A stretch of 64,000 nt of DNA, from contig CAXXXS010000001.1 in assembly GCA_963665085.2 (NCBI GenBank), positions 4,278,001 through 4,342,000 of the forward strand. The letters are read 5' to 3'. The stretch's first letter is position 1. The number at the start of each line of letters is the position of its first letter. The notes below the pieces were generated by a model. It was not told where the DNA came from and ran no database searches. It saw nothing but the letters and a program-made list of their open reading frames with translations. Below are positions 37,347 to 46,793 of this stretch, one piece after another. This stretch comes from G963665085 sp963665085 (GTDB taxonomy: Bacteria > Bacteroidota > Bacteroidia > Bacteroidales > JAAAOM01). Position numbers and translations under genes: made by a program.

Positions 37347-38090
37347 TTATTCTCGTTTAGTCTTAGATAATTGTAAAAATCGGTCGTTATCGTTTTTATG
37401 AAGTTCTTTTGGTGTTGCACCTGTATATTTTTTTACATCCTTTATAAAGTGCGCCTGGTCATAATAATCTTTTTGAGGGAATAAGTTTCCATCCGAAATA
37501 TCTTTATAGGAGGATTTGCATCGAATAATCTTTATAAATTCTTTTAAAGAAAAACCGAATTGGTTATTGAAATAGCGGTTTATTTGTCTGCTACTCCAAG
37601 CTACTGTATTAGCTATCTCTGCTACAGTATTTAATTTATTTTGATAAACCAAGTCAAAGAGTTTTAACTTACGTGTATCAATTTTTTTTAAGTGTTTTAT
37701 TGAATGATTTAATTTTTCAGTTAGTTCTAAAACAAATTTTTCAAATTGAGTGCTGTTAAAACTATTAATATTCCAAAAGTCAAGAGGTAAGCTTTTACTT
37801 GTATCCAGTATTGATTTTATCTCATGTTGAAAAAGATATTCAGTTGCCAGAAGTTTAAAACGGATAGCGAAAAATTTTGTATGCTTTGGGATACTAATAT
37901 TTATTGGAGATTTCCATGCGCCAGTTAAACTTAATGAAGAAATTAGATCATCATGAAAAGTAGTTATCAAATCAAAATAACCATCGGGTAAAATGGTGTG
38001 TTCTATTTGTGTGTTTTCACTGTCGTATTCCCAAAAACATTGAACAAAATTTTTTAAAAATCCTGTTGGTTTTACTTCGTTGTATCTCAT
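37347..38090 (-). CDS. AraC-family transcriptional regulator
   Basis: 247 residues. An N-terminal DUF6597-like sensory domain (about 5-110, starting with KNFVQCFWEYDSENTQ) is followed by an HTH_18 domain (about 150-240) with SSRQINRYFNNQFGFSLKEF and the YYDQAHFIKDVKKYTGATPKE signature. It likely controls the adjacent VOC/YjbR genes, 27 bp downstream on the same strand; this is inferred from position. Confidence 0.9.
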   Translation of the reverse strand: MRYNEVKPTGFLKNFVQCFWEYDSENTQIEHTILPDGYFDLITTFHDDLISSLSLTGAWKSPINISIPKHTKFFAIRFKLLATEYLFQHEIKSILDTSKSLPLDFWNINSFNSTQFEKFVLELTEKLNHSIKHLKKIDTRKLKLFDLVYQNKLNTVAEIANTVAWSSRQINRYFNNQFGFSLKEFIKIIRCKSSYKDISDGNLFPQKDYYDQAHFIKDVKKYTGATPKELHKNDNDRFLQLSKTKRE

Positions 38091-38164
38091 TAGTTGTTTA
38101 TGAAGGAACGCATAAATTTACAGACTTTAATCCAATTTTGTTATGCTGTTTTATAGATTGTTTT

Positions 38165-38877
38165 TTAATGAAATAAACTATGAAGGATCATCCCAATAAT
38201 TACAAATCCAATTCCAATCAACGAATAAAGATCCGGGATATGTCCACCTAAAATTAATATTTCACCAATCAGCGCGAAAAACACCTCTCCGGATTGTGTC
38301 GCTTCTACAGAGGCCAATAGTCTTTGATTATTTCGTGATATATCAGTTGCTTTAAAAAACAATGAGGTTGCTATTACTCCAGAGCTTATTGCTACAATTA
38401 ATGTCTGTATTAGTTGGCCAGAACCAGGTAAATCAACTGTGAATACTCCAAACAGACTAAGAATTATCCAAAAAGGCAAACTGGCTATTGTCATTCCTAA
38501 GGTTCTTTGAAATGTATCGAGTTTCCCATCAGTAATCATCATCATTTTTCTGTTCCCTAAAGGATATGCAAAAGCAGCTATAACAACTGGAACAACCCCA
38601 AGAACTATCTCGGTGAATTTTATGGTGCTAGCTTGTTTTATTTGCATAATTGCTATTCCCAGTAAAATGATTAACGAAAAAACTAATGCCTTTTTAGAGA
38701 TTGACTTTTTATCCTTTGTTAACCAAGGAGACATTATAAGGCCGGCTACAATTGTTATTTGCCATGTGCTGGCAACAATCCAGGACGGAGCATACAAAGC
38801 TGAAAAGGTCAGGGGAGCATAAAAAATAAAGCAGCGACAAGTCCGAGTATTATTGAAATTCTTTTATTCTTATCCAT
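38165..38877 (-). pseudogene. EmrE-type multidrug efflux transporter, internally deleted and frameshifted
   Basis: The long frame (38797 to 38165, 210 residues, seven or so helices) matches the C-terminal two thirds of the multidrug resistance efflux transporter (EmrE, PF13536) family, which are about 310 residues. Upstream an ATG at 38877 begins MDKNKRISIILGLVAALFF, the usual N-terminus, and then stops; the other frame resumes with FYAPLTFSALYAPSW, which belongs about 85-90 residues later in homologues. So the segment between two TTATTTT stretches has been lost with a frameshift. The 38797 start is a TTG inside the ALYAPSW motif and is probably not used. Confidence 0.75.
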
Positions 38878-38998
38878 ATATAATTAACCTTCGCATCTAC
38901 CATCTTTATATTTTATTATTTATATGAGTAATTTAATACTATCCATACTGCATCTGCATCACAGCGTATAGATAGTATATTTATTATTTATATCAAAA

Positions 38999-40378
38999 TC
39001 AAAGCTGTTGGTTTTTCTCAATCATTCTATAGGCATATTCTATAATGGAGTTATTCTTATCAGAAATTGGGAAATCAGGAATTACACCTTTGTAATAATC
39101 ATTACCCCCATACTGTACAAAATGTTTGGGCGAAACATAAAATGTAATTTTGGTATTTGGGGTTTGTAAGAACCAAAAGTCTCCATAATAGGAAATTGTT
39201 CCTCCTGTCTCTTCTCCAATTATTTTACCTAAATTAAGTTCCTTAAATACTCCGGTAAAAGTGGCCGCCGCACTAAAAGTAGCCGAATTTGTTAATAATA
39301 TCAGGTTACCATCAAATCGAGTAACTTTATTTTGAATGTTTGTTTTATTGCTTTCACTAACTGCTAGATCATTAATTGCATAGCTGTTTATCCATTCTAA
39401 TCTGTCAGGATATCTAACCTGATAATATTCTTTTAACTCAGTACTAATGCGAGTTTCTATTTTTTTGTATTGAAAATAGGATTTATCAGTTAAATAATTC
39501 ATCAAAGAATCAACCACAATACTGCGTCCTCCTCCATTATTACGGATATCGATAATCAAATTTTCAATTTCATTATCTTTTATTTTTTTGAATGCAGTGT
39601 CTGCAAAAGCACAAAATCCTTCTAAATCACCAAAAGATTTAATCCCCATCAAAGCGGTGTTTTTATCCTGGTTAATTTCCAGCTCATAATAACTCTGGTT
39701 TGTTTTTGGCATCCGCTTTATGTTTTGCATAAACTCAGCACTTGTAACGGCAGGGACTTTTATTGTTTGAATTTCATGATGATTATTCTTTACAACTAAT
39801 TGATAATCTTCGGTAAATCCGTATAACATCCAGATTAGAAATCTAAATTTATTTGCTATTTCTTTTTGTTTGATTGTTTTTATCTCTCCAGAAATCAGTG
39901 GTTCCATCTTATACACCATTTCAGTAGCATCAATTCCGTTTATTTTAAGAATTTGTTCATCATTGAGAAAAAGAGTTGAGTCGTTTCCGCAATAAAATGA
40001 TATATACAGAGAGTCGTCAACAATATTAACAAAAAAAGGAAATGATTTTCCTCCAGCTTTTGTGAATTCTACTCGTTGGTCTGTTGGAACAATAACACCT
40101 GTATGTCCATCATTTATGGATGCAAAAAAAGGAGCTAAAAGCAGATAGACCTCATTTTGAGTCATACTGTCTTTTATAGTTTCTTCAATTTTTGAGAATT
40201 GCTCCTGATATTGAGTTGTTCTATTTTCATCTAAAAAGAGAGGATGTATATTGATAAGTTTCTCAAAAGCAAATTTTAGATCCTGTTCAACATCAGATTT
40301 AGAAAAATAAGTGTAATTAACCTGTCCGAAAACAGATGCAGATAGAATGCTCAAGAAAAGGGATGTGAGTTTTTTCAT
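38999..40378 (-). CDS. S41 family peptidase, exported
   Basis: 459 residues with a signal peptide (ending ASVFGQ). The C-terminal half is the S41 tail-specific protease domain: IIDIRNNGGG strand, then NSATFSAAATF with the nucleophile Ser, and IGEETGGT. The N-terminal half has the INDGHTGV segment common in S41 proteins of Bacteroidota; a PDZ domain is not obvious. It probably cleaves periplasmic or external peptides. It stands alone, with its start facing the glycosidase gene across about 260 bp. Confidence 0.9.
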   Translation of the reverse strand: MKKLTSLFLSILSASVFGQVNYTYFSKSDVEQDLKFAFEKLINIHPLFLDENRTTQYQEQFSKIEETIKDSMTQNEVYLLLAPFFASINDGHTGVIVPTDQRVEFTKAGGKSFPFFVNIVDDSLYISFYCGNDSTLFLNDEQILKINGIDATEMVYKMEPLISGEIKTIKQKEIANKFRFLIWMLYGFTEDYQLVVKNNHHEIQTIKVPAVTSAEFMQNIKRMPKTNQSYYELEINQDKNTALMGIKSFGDLEGFCAFADTAFKKIKDNEIENLIIDIRNNGGGRSIVVDSLMNYLTDKSYFQYKKIETRISTELKEYYQVRYPDRLEWINSYAINDLAVSESNKTNIQNKVTRFDGNLILLTNSATFSAAATFTGVFKELNLGKIIGEETGGTISYYGDFWFLQTPNTKITFYVSPKHFVQYGGNDYYKGVIPDFPISDKNNSIIEYAYRMIEKNQQL

Positions 40379-40636
40379 TGTTGTAAAGTTTAATTTTATG
40401 ATAAAGTGGTTTGGGCTAAATTTATTTATAAATTCCTACATATCCTACCTAATAAATTTATAGATAGTGTTTTTATATTTTATTCTTCAAAAGATGTTAA
40501 TTTATTAACTCAGATAATCAAGGTATTATATGCACAGGCTTCCCGCATTGTTAAATGATTAAGATTAGTTAACAGAATAGTATATTTTTGCGGTTTTTGT
40601 ATTTATTAAGTATAGTTAACTAATTTGTATCACATC

Positions 40637-41725
40637 ATGAGAAACAAGATTGTTTTGTTCTTTTTGTTTATTTATTTTATTGTATTATCTGCCTGTAAAC
40701 CTACAATAAAAGAAGACTTAAAGCAGGAAGAAAATAAATCAGGTCAATGGACTATTGAGCAGGCATCTTTATGGGAGCAAGAGAATGGATGGTTGCGAGG
40801 TTGCAACTTTGTTCCTAGTACAGCGATTAACCAATTGGAAATGTGGCAGGAAGAAACTTTTGATTCAGTAACAATTGATAGAGAATTGGGATGGGCAGAA
40901 GAACTGGGAATGAATTGTATGCGTGTATACCTTCACCATTTAGCTTGGAAAATTGATAAAGATGGTTTTAAAAACCGATTGGATGAGTATCTTAATATTG
41001 CTGATAAACATGGGATTAAAACTATTGTTGTGTTTTTTGATGATTGTTGGGAGGCTACTTATCAAGCTGGGAAGCAACCTAACCCTAAACCTGGTATTCA
41101 TAATTCGGGATGGGTTCGTGATCCAGGTGATTTATTATTTGAGGATTCTACATTAATAATCGAACTGGAAGAATATATTAAAGATATTTTAACCACATTC
41201 AAAATAGACGAACGAATTGTGATGTGGGATTTATACAATGAATCAGGTTCTGCATATGGAGAAGATTCTTTTCCTCTATTAAAGCAAGTTTTTACATGGG
41301 CTAGAGATATTAGTCCGGAACAACCACTAACTTCCAGTCTTTGGGATTGCCCATCGATTAGAATAATCTCATATATTATGGCAAATTCTGATATCATTAC
41401 GTATCATAACTATCGTGATCCGATGGATCATCAACAGGTAATTGAAAACTTAAAACAATTTAACAGACCGTTGGTATGCACCGAATATATGGGACGAAAA
41501 AATAACAGTTTGTTTTCGAATATTATGCCTATGCTTAAGAAAGAAAATGTTGGTGCAATTAGCTGGGGATTTGTAGCAGGGAAAACTAATACAAAGTACG
41601 GTTGGGGGGAGCCTATGCCTGATGGGGCTGATCCTGAAATTTGGTTTCATGATATTTTAAGGCCTGATGGAACGCCTTATAGTCAGGATGAAATAACTTT
41701 AATTAAAAGCCTGACAAGCAAATAA
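40637..41725 (+). CDS. Cellulase-family (GH5-like) glycosidase lipoprotein
   Basis: 362 residues from ATG 40637; an in-frame TTG at 40625 is less likely because the lipoprotein signal starts MRNKIVLFF. Cys20 (VLSACKP) is the lipidation site. The rest is a (beta/alpha)8-type glycosidase with DLYNESG (acid/base Glu202) and CTEYMGR (nucleophile Glu283) at the ends of strands 4 and 7, and a SWGFVAGKT strand 8. The family acts on beta-linked glycans; proteins of this type are often labelled xylanase without proof. A TATTTTTG promoter element lies at 40583-40590. Confidence 0.85.
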   Translation: MRNKIVLFFLFIYFIVLSACKPTIKEDLKQEENKSGQWTIEQASLWEQENGWLRGCNFVPSTAINQLEMWQEETFDSVTIDRELGWAEELGMNCMRVYLHHLAWKIDKDGFKNRLDEYLNIADKHGIKTIVVFFDDCWEATYQAGKQPNPKPGIHNSGWVRDPGDLLFEDSTLIIELEEYIKDILTTFKIDERIVMWDLYNESGSAYGEDSFPLLKQVFTWARDISPEQPLTSSLWDCPSIRIISYIMANSDIITYHNYRDPMDHQQVIENLKQFNRPLVCTEYMGRKNNSLFSNIMPMLKKENVGAISWGFVAGKTNTKYGWGEPMPDGADPEIWFHDILRPDGTPYSQDEITLIKSLTSK

Positions 41726-42121
41726 TTTTTTTTGTGTCTAAAGGCTGGTTTATGGAGAAGAAAAGTCTCTATAAAACCAACCATTAGCATAGTATTTAAG
41801 ATATTCGGGTTATATAATAATGTTTCAGAAGTTGAATAACTGCTAATTACCCTGATGAACAAAAAATAGAGGGTGAAGGTTGCAGTCTATAATTAGCAAC
41901 AGATGAGTTTGTAGACATACCAATTTTAGTATAACACAAACTAGGATTATTATTTATCACACTTTTTTTGTTTTTCAACAGGCTGATAATTATATTATTG
42001 AAGCGGATAGATAAAAAATGCAAATGTTTTTATCGTCTAAAAAGTATAGAAATGAAACAAACAACAGAGATAATGCTTCAAAAGTTTAAAACTGCTATTT
42101 TTAATATGTTGTAATTGTCAA
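41726..42121. other. Convergent intergenic region with a hairpin
   Basis: The inverted repeat GGCTGGTTTATGGAGA (41743-41758) with TCTCTATAAAACCAACC (41766-41782) forms an imperfect hairpin 17 bp after the glycosidase stop and may shape its transcript end, although no T-run follows. The rest shows no gene or repeat. Confidence 0.5.
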
Positions 42122-43690
42122 TTAATCCATTAATTGTTCCGTCTGTAGTGTTGTGTTTTCCTTAGATTTTCCCTTTGATTTGAAGAGTAATAAAAATGGC
42201 ATACATGCAGCAAAGAATACCCCAACAATTAAAAAAACATCATTATATGTAAGTATCATAGCCTGTTGCATCAGGTTTCCTTTTATGGCTATTGCTGCTT
42301 TTGTATGCGCAGAAATTAGATCGCTCCCTTTTGACATAAACAAATGTGTGTATGATTGTAAGCGGTTAAATGCATCAGTGTTATATATTGAAATATGTTC
42401 GCTTAAGTTACTATAATGAAATACACTACGTATGCTTAAATAAGTTGTGGCCATGGCTATTCCAAATGCACCCCCCAATTGTCTGACCATAGTGGTAAAT
42501 GCTGTTGCCTGGGGTATATCCTTGTTATGTAATGGATAAATAGTAATTGTAAGTAAAGGGATAAATAATAGACCAAGTCCAAAACCGCGTAATATTAAAG
42601 GCCAGAAAAAAGCATCGGCTCCTGTATCCAGGGTCATTCCTGAAAGTGACTTAACAAAAACTAAAAACAATGAGAATCCTATGGCAGCAAGCATAACCGG
42701 TGAGATTTTTGTTTTTTTCATTATTACAGCAACAATGGGCATCATTACCCCGGCTGCTAAACTCCCCGGCATCATTAGCAATCCGGTATCTTTGGCTGTG
42801 TACCCCAACATACTTTGGCAAAAGACCGGAATTATAAATACCGAAGCATATAGACCAATTCCCTGTACAAATCCAAAGCTGGTGCCGATTGCATATTGCC
42901 TGTTTTTTAACAAGCGTAAATTTAATATGGGATTTTCTACCCGTAATTGCCTAAATACAAAAAGAATTCCTGCAAGAACTGAAATCACTGTTAATGATGC
43001 GATAAATTTGGATTCATACCAATCTTTTTCCTGTCCTTTTTCCAATAGAATCTGCAGTGATCCTATGGTTAATACCAGGAGCAGTAAAGCAGTCCAATCC
43101 ATCTTTCCTGTTTTTAATCGATATTCAGAATCTTTTACATAAAGCAGAGAAAGTACTGCTGCTATGATACCTACAGGGATATTAATAAAAAATATCCAGT
43201 GCCATGATAGATGGTCAGTTATATATCCACCAAGTGTAGGTCCAATAGATGGACCAACAATTACTCCCATTCCAAAAATGGCATTTGCAGTGCCAAGCTG
43301 TTCACGTGGAAATGTATCAATTAAAATTGCCTGTGCAGTAGATAATAAGCCTCCGCCACCAATTCCCTGAATAACCCTGAAAAGAATCAGTTGAGAAATG
43401 GTGCTTGATAAACCACAGAACACTGATGCAACAGTAAACAGAATAATGGATGCTGTGAAATAGGTTTTTCTTCCAAGTTTAGCGCTTAGCCAACCGGAAA
43501 GGGTAATCATAATTATTGTTGATGTAGTATAACCTGTTACTACCCAACTTATATCCCCCAGAGTTGCTCCCAGGTTTCCCATCATCTGTGTAAGTGATAC
43601 ATTTACAATCGACGAGTCGATTAATTGCAAAAGTGCACCAGCAACAACAGTAAATATTACAGCTATTTTATCAAACCCCATCTTTGCCAT
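42122..43690 (-). CDS. DHA2-family drug efflux transporter, EmrB type
   Basis: 522 residues with 14 predicted membrane helices, as in the DHA2 branch of the major facilitator superfamily. Motifs include the LSGWLSAKLGRKTYF loop between helices 2 and 3 (motif A) and GGGLLSTAQAILIDTFPREQLGTANAIFGMGVIVGPSIGP (motif C region; only part is quoted here as landmarks). It is the last gene of a TetR-TolC-HlyD-MFS operon, 6 bp after the adaptor gene, so it forms the inner-membrane pump of a tripartite exporter. Confidence 0.92.
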   Translation of the reverse strand: MAKMGFDKIAVIFTVVAGALLQLIDSSIVNVSLTQMMGNLGATLGDISWVVTGYTTSTIIMITLSGWLSAKLGRKTYFTASIILFTVASVFCGLSSTISQLILFRVIQGIGGGGLLSTAQAILIDTFPREQLGTANAIFGMGVIVGPSIGPTLGGYITDHLSWHWIFFINIPVGIIAAVLSLLYVKDSEYRLKTGKMDWTALLLLVLTIGSLQILLEKGQEKDWYESKFIASLTVISVLAGILFVFRQLRVENPILNLRLLKNRQYAIGTSFGFVQGIGLYASVFIIPVFCQSMLGYTAKDTGLLMMPGSLAAGVMMPIVAVIMKKTKISPVMLAAIGFSLFLVFVKSLSGMTLDTGADAFFWPLILRGFGLGLLFIPLLTITIYPLHNKDIPQATAFTTMVRQLGGAFGIAMATTYLSIRSVFHYSNLSEHISIYNTDAFNRLQSYTHLFMSKGSDLISAHTKAAIAIKGNLMQQAMILTYNDVFLIVGVFFAACMPFLLLFKSKGKSKENTTLQTEQLMD

Positions 43691-43696
43691 TCTGCC

Positions 43697-44743
43697 TTAG
43701 TCTAAAATTACTTTTACAAATACGTTCATGCCTGGTTTAATATTCTTGTATATCTGGCTGGTTTTATCTAAATCAATATGCACAGGAACACGCTGAACAA
43801 CTTTCACATAATTACCGCTGGCATTATCAGGTGGAATAAGAGAGAATTTAGATCCAGTTGCTGATGAAAACGAGGTGACATTTCCATTAATGGGTTCATC
43901 AGGAAATGCATCTATATTGATCTCGACTGCCATACCTTCTTTTATTTCTTTTATCTGGGTTTCTTTAAAATTTGCTGTTACCCAAATATTGTCTGTTGAT
44001 ATGATTGAGCACAGTGCCTGGCCTGACTGAATAAGTTGTCCTTCAACAGCATTCTTTTTCGATAAAATACCATCAAAAGGAGCAGTTATGTAAGCGTATG
44101 AATGATTGAGTTTGGCAAATTCCAAATCAATATTACGTTGTTTTACCACTGTTTCTGATACAGATATCTGTTGATGGGCAGCGTCAATTCTTGAATCTAC
44201 TTCTTTGGCAGACTGAACAACAGCTTCTATTTGTTTTTCAAGTGCTTCTTTTTCTGTACGAATTTTTTCGAATTGTTGTTGGGTTACTGAACCATTTGCG
44301 TACATCTTTTTATAACGTTCAAAATCTTTTGTAGTGTTTTCCAGACGAATGTGTAATTCTTCTATTTTGATATCTGTAGTTTCTCCTCCTTGCTGAACAG
44401 AGCGGGTATTCTCCCGTGTTGTGTTGAGCATCGCAAGTGAATTTTCGAGTGCAACTTCAGCTTGTGCTTCCTTTAGTGTTAATTCTCTGTCATCAAGTAT
44501 AACAAGGGTATCTCCAGCATGCACAAAAGTATTATCGGAAAATTGAACCTTAGCGATATATCCGGAAACTCTCGATGTAATAGAGGTGATATCGGTATCA
44601 ACCTGGGCATCATCAGTTGTTTCATATAGCAAACAACGATAATAAGCTATTACACTAATCAATGTCCCTAAACCAAAAAGAACAATAACAATAACTCTAC
44701 TTCTTTTACCCAATTTTTCTTTTGAGTTCTCTTTCTTCGTCAT
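43697..44743 (-). CDS. HlyD/EmrA-type membrane fusion protein
   Basis: 348 residues. A single N-terminal membrane helix (about 17-37) is followed by a biotinyl-lipoyl half (SGYIAKVQFSDNTFVHAGD), a long coiled-coil hairpin (about 85-205), the second lipoyl half (APFDGILSKKNAVEGQLI) and a beta-barrel domain. It links the EmrB-type pump to the TolC-type channel in the same operon (10 bp after tolC-like gene). Substrates are not evident. Confidence 0.92.
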   Translation of the reverse strand: MTKKENSKEKLGKRSRVIVIVLFGLGTLISVIAYYRCLLYETTDDAQVDTDITSITSRVSGYIAKVQFSDNTFVHAGDTLVILDDRELTLKEAQAEVALENSLAMLNTTRENTRSVQQGGETTDIKIEELHIRLENTTKDFERYKKMYANGSVTQQQFEKIRTEKEALEKQIEAVVQSAKEVDSRIDAAHQQISVSETVVKQRNIDLEFAKLNHSYAYITAPFDGILSKKNAVEGQLIQSGQALCSIISTDNIWVTANFKETQIKEIKEGMAVEINIDAFPDEPINGNVTSFSSATGSKFSLIPPDNASGNYVKVVQRVPVHIDLDKTSQIYKNIKPGMNVFVKVILD

Positions 44744-44753
44744 ACTTCGAATT

Positions 44754-46046
44754 TTAATTTGTTCCTACTGTTAAGTTGTAATTTACCACGGCAAGTTGTA
44801 ACTGTATCTCGTGGATTTGTTCATTTAATTCAGCTTGCTTTTGGGCAAACAATTCTGTTAAATAATCAGTTGATGTAATAATCCCATTTTCAAGTTGATC
44901 TGCTGCTGTAGCAGTTATACTTTCACGTTTCTCAAGAATAGTCATATCGGTTTCAATAAGAAGTTTGAGTTTATTGATGTCGTTTTGTTGTTTTATAAGC
45001 TCTGAATTTTGTTTTATCTCAAATAGCGATCGCTGTTCTTCCACTATATTTTTGCTAATGATAAGATTTTGTGAGGTTATAGAGTTTGTATATAAATTAT
45101 TTAGATTCCAGCTTAGTCCTAGACCAGCTATACCAAAAAATCGCATATCATGGTTCAAAAAATTATATCCCGGACGTCCATAAGCTCCCTCTCCATACAT
45201 ATACAAGCGAGGCATTTTATTTCGTTTCTCTAGTAGTAACTTTTCATCGATTAATTGTAATTGACTATCAAAAAGCATTAGTTCCGGACGCTTGACCGAA
45301 TCGTGGACTGCATATAATTCAGACTGAATTATAGGAATAAATGTAGTAGCAGTGTCAATATTAGCTTGAGTATGCATTGCAAGGGTTTGTTCTAAAGTTA
45401 ACAATGCCGAACGAGCCTCTATCATCCTTTGATTTGTTTTTTGTTTTTCAGCATATAGAATATCAAGGTTACTCTGTAATACCACACCGTTTGCTACACC
45501 AGATTGCATATCAGCATATCTGTTTTGAATGTTTTTACTATATGAATCAAGTATTTTTATATTTGCCTGAGTTAATAGTATATTGCTGTATAACTGAACA
45601 ATAACAGAACGAACAGCATACATGTCAACCTCGTTTTTTTGTAAGTCAGTAGTAGCTCTTGCCCGTTCTATTGCTTTAGATTGAGAAAGCTTTCCAAAAT
45701 CATAAACTGTTTGATTAAGTTGTAAACCAAAACTGTAATTGTCTTTTGGAGCTGTTAGAGAAGGAAATCCGGGAATATCTATTTCACTGATTTCTGATTG
45801 GTATGTAGCTTTTGATGCTAAACTAATTTGAGGTAACATGCCGGCATTTATTTGTTTGACAGCATTATTACTCATAGATTGTACATACTGTTTGTGATTT
45901 TGAAGCGGGTAATTCCTTATTGCCAATTCAATACAGCTATCAAGACTAATTTGTGATAAGTTTTGTGCTGATACTGATATTGAATAGGAAAAAAATAATA
46001 TACTTAATATCCTTACCCTTGTTAATTGTTGATGTCTTTGTATCAT
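44754..46046 (-). CDS. TolC family outer-membrane channel
   Basis: 430 residues with a signal peptide (ending SVSAQ) and two OEP repeats of long coiled helices: LDSCIELAIRNYPLQNHKQ in the first and QSKAIERARATTDLQKNEVDM in the middle are typical. It lies 3 bp after the TetR gene stop and 10 bp before the adaptor gene, so the operon encodes all three layers of the exporter. Confidence 0.9.
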   Translation of the reverse strand: MIQRHQQLTRVRILSILFFSYSISVSAQNLSQISLDSCIELAIRNYPLQNHKQYVQSMSNNAVKQINAGMLPQISLASKATYQSEISEIDIPGFPSLTAPKDNYSFGLQLNQTVYDFGKLSQSKAIERARATTDLQKNEVDMYAVRSVIVQLYSNILLTQANIKILDSYSKNIQNRYADMQSGVANGVVLQSNLDILYAEKQKTNQRMIEARSALLTLEQTLAMHTQANIDTATTFIPIIQSELYAVHDSVKRPELMLFDSQLQLIDEKLLLEKRNKMPRLYMYGEGAYGRPGYNFLNHDMRFFGIAGLGLSWNLNNLYTNSITSQNLIISKNIVEEQRSLFEIKQNSELIKQQNDINKLKLLIETDMTILEKRESITATAADQLENGIITSTDYLTELFAQKQAELNEQIHEIQLQLAVVNYNLTVGTN

Positions 46047-46049
46047 AAT

Positions 46050-46658
46050 TTATTTTGAAATTCCATTAATAAAAATTTCGGTAAACAATTGTGATTGTTT
46101 TTGTACAAGTTCTATTGCTTTAGTTTCGATATTATTTACTCCGGATTTTTGTGAATTATAAAATGCGTTTTTTCGTAACCCCATGAGAACGTCCAGGTAA
46201 AGTTCAGCATGCTCTGGAACTTTAATCTCGTTAATTTCTTGCTTTTCTATTCCAATAATTAAAATCTTTGTAACTAACTCGGTTTCTTGCTTCCTGAATT
46301 CCATAAAAATGGAAGTGAAAAGCGATTTTATTGAAGAATAGGTTGAAATATTTGTGCTGCTTAGTGTTAAGTGACGTTGTAATAATTCTATCCGTTTAGT
46401 AGCGTAAACAAGAAGTTTTTCGCGTGTACTGGAAGCGTCGTCTATTATCGTTTGTATTTCTATTATAAACTGATCGATGTCTCGTTTAGCTAACGATTGT
46501 ATTATACTTTCTTTATCCGTAAAATAATAATACAACGAGGCTTTTGAAATGCTCAACTGTTTGGCAATGTCTGTCATTGTTGTTTTTTCAAAGCCGTATA
46601 TTGTAAACAATTCATGTGCAGCATTAATAATTTCAGTCTGCTTAGCTATTTGCTTCAT
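46050..46658 (-). CDS. TetR/AcrR family repressor of the efflux operon
   Basis: 202 residues with an N-terminal TetR HTH (about 8-54): IINAAHELFTIYGFEKTTM and DIAKQLSISKASLYYYF. The C-terminal ligand-binding domain is variable. It is the first gene of the efflux operon and is followed after 3 bp by the TolC gene. A dyad TTTGACTA/TAGTCAAA lies 14 bp upstream and overlaps the promoter region, so autorepression is likely. Confidence 0.92.
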   Translation of the reverse strand: MKQIAKQTEIINAAHELFTIYGFEKTTMTDIAKQLSISKASLYYYFTDKESIIQSLAKRDIDQFIIEIQTIIDDASSTREKLLVYATKRIELLQRHLTLSSTNISTYSSIKSLFTSIFMEFRKQETELVTKILIIGIEKQEINEIKVPEHAELYLDVLMGLRKNAFYNSQKSGVNNIETKAIELVQKQSQLFTEIFINGISK

Positions 46659-46671
46659 AAAAATATAACTA

Positions 46672-46698
46672 TTTGACTATTTTTTTTAATTAGTCAAA
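46672..46698 (-). promoter_or_regulatory. Candidate TetR operator of the efflux operon
   Basis: TTTGACTA (46672-46679) and TAGTCAAA (46691-46698) are 8-bp inverted arms with an 11-bp AT spacer, placed just upstream of the TetR start. The minus-strand TTGAC within the right arm could act as the -33 element. Arm length and spacing fit TetR-family operators. Confidence 0.6.
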
Positions 46699-46793
46699 AT
46701 TAAGTATAATTTTTAAACTAAAGAAAAAATTGAATGACTTTCATGGATTTTTAAATATTGAATAAGTTAGTGCTGAAATTAAATTGAAGATTA

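Noticed and set aside
46660..46793. Small RNA or tRNA between the TetR gene and the esterase
   Set aside because: No cloverleaf or stable stem beyond the operator-like dyad could be made out.
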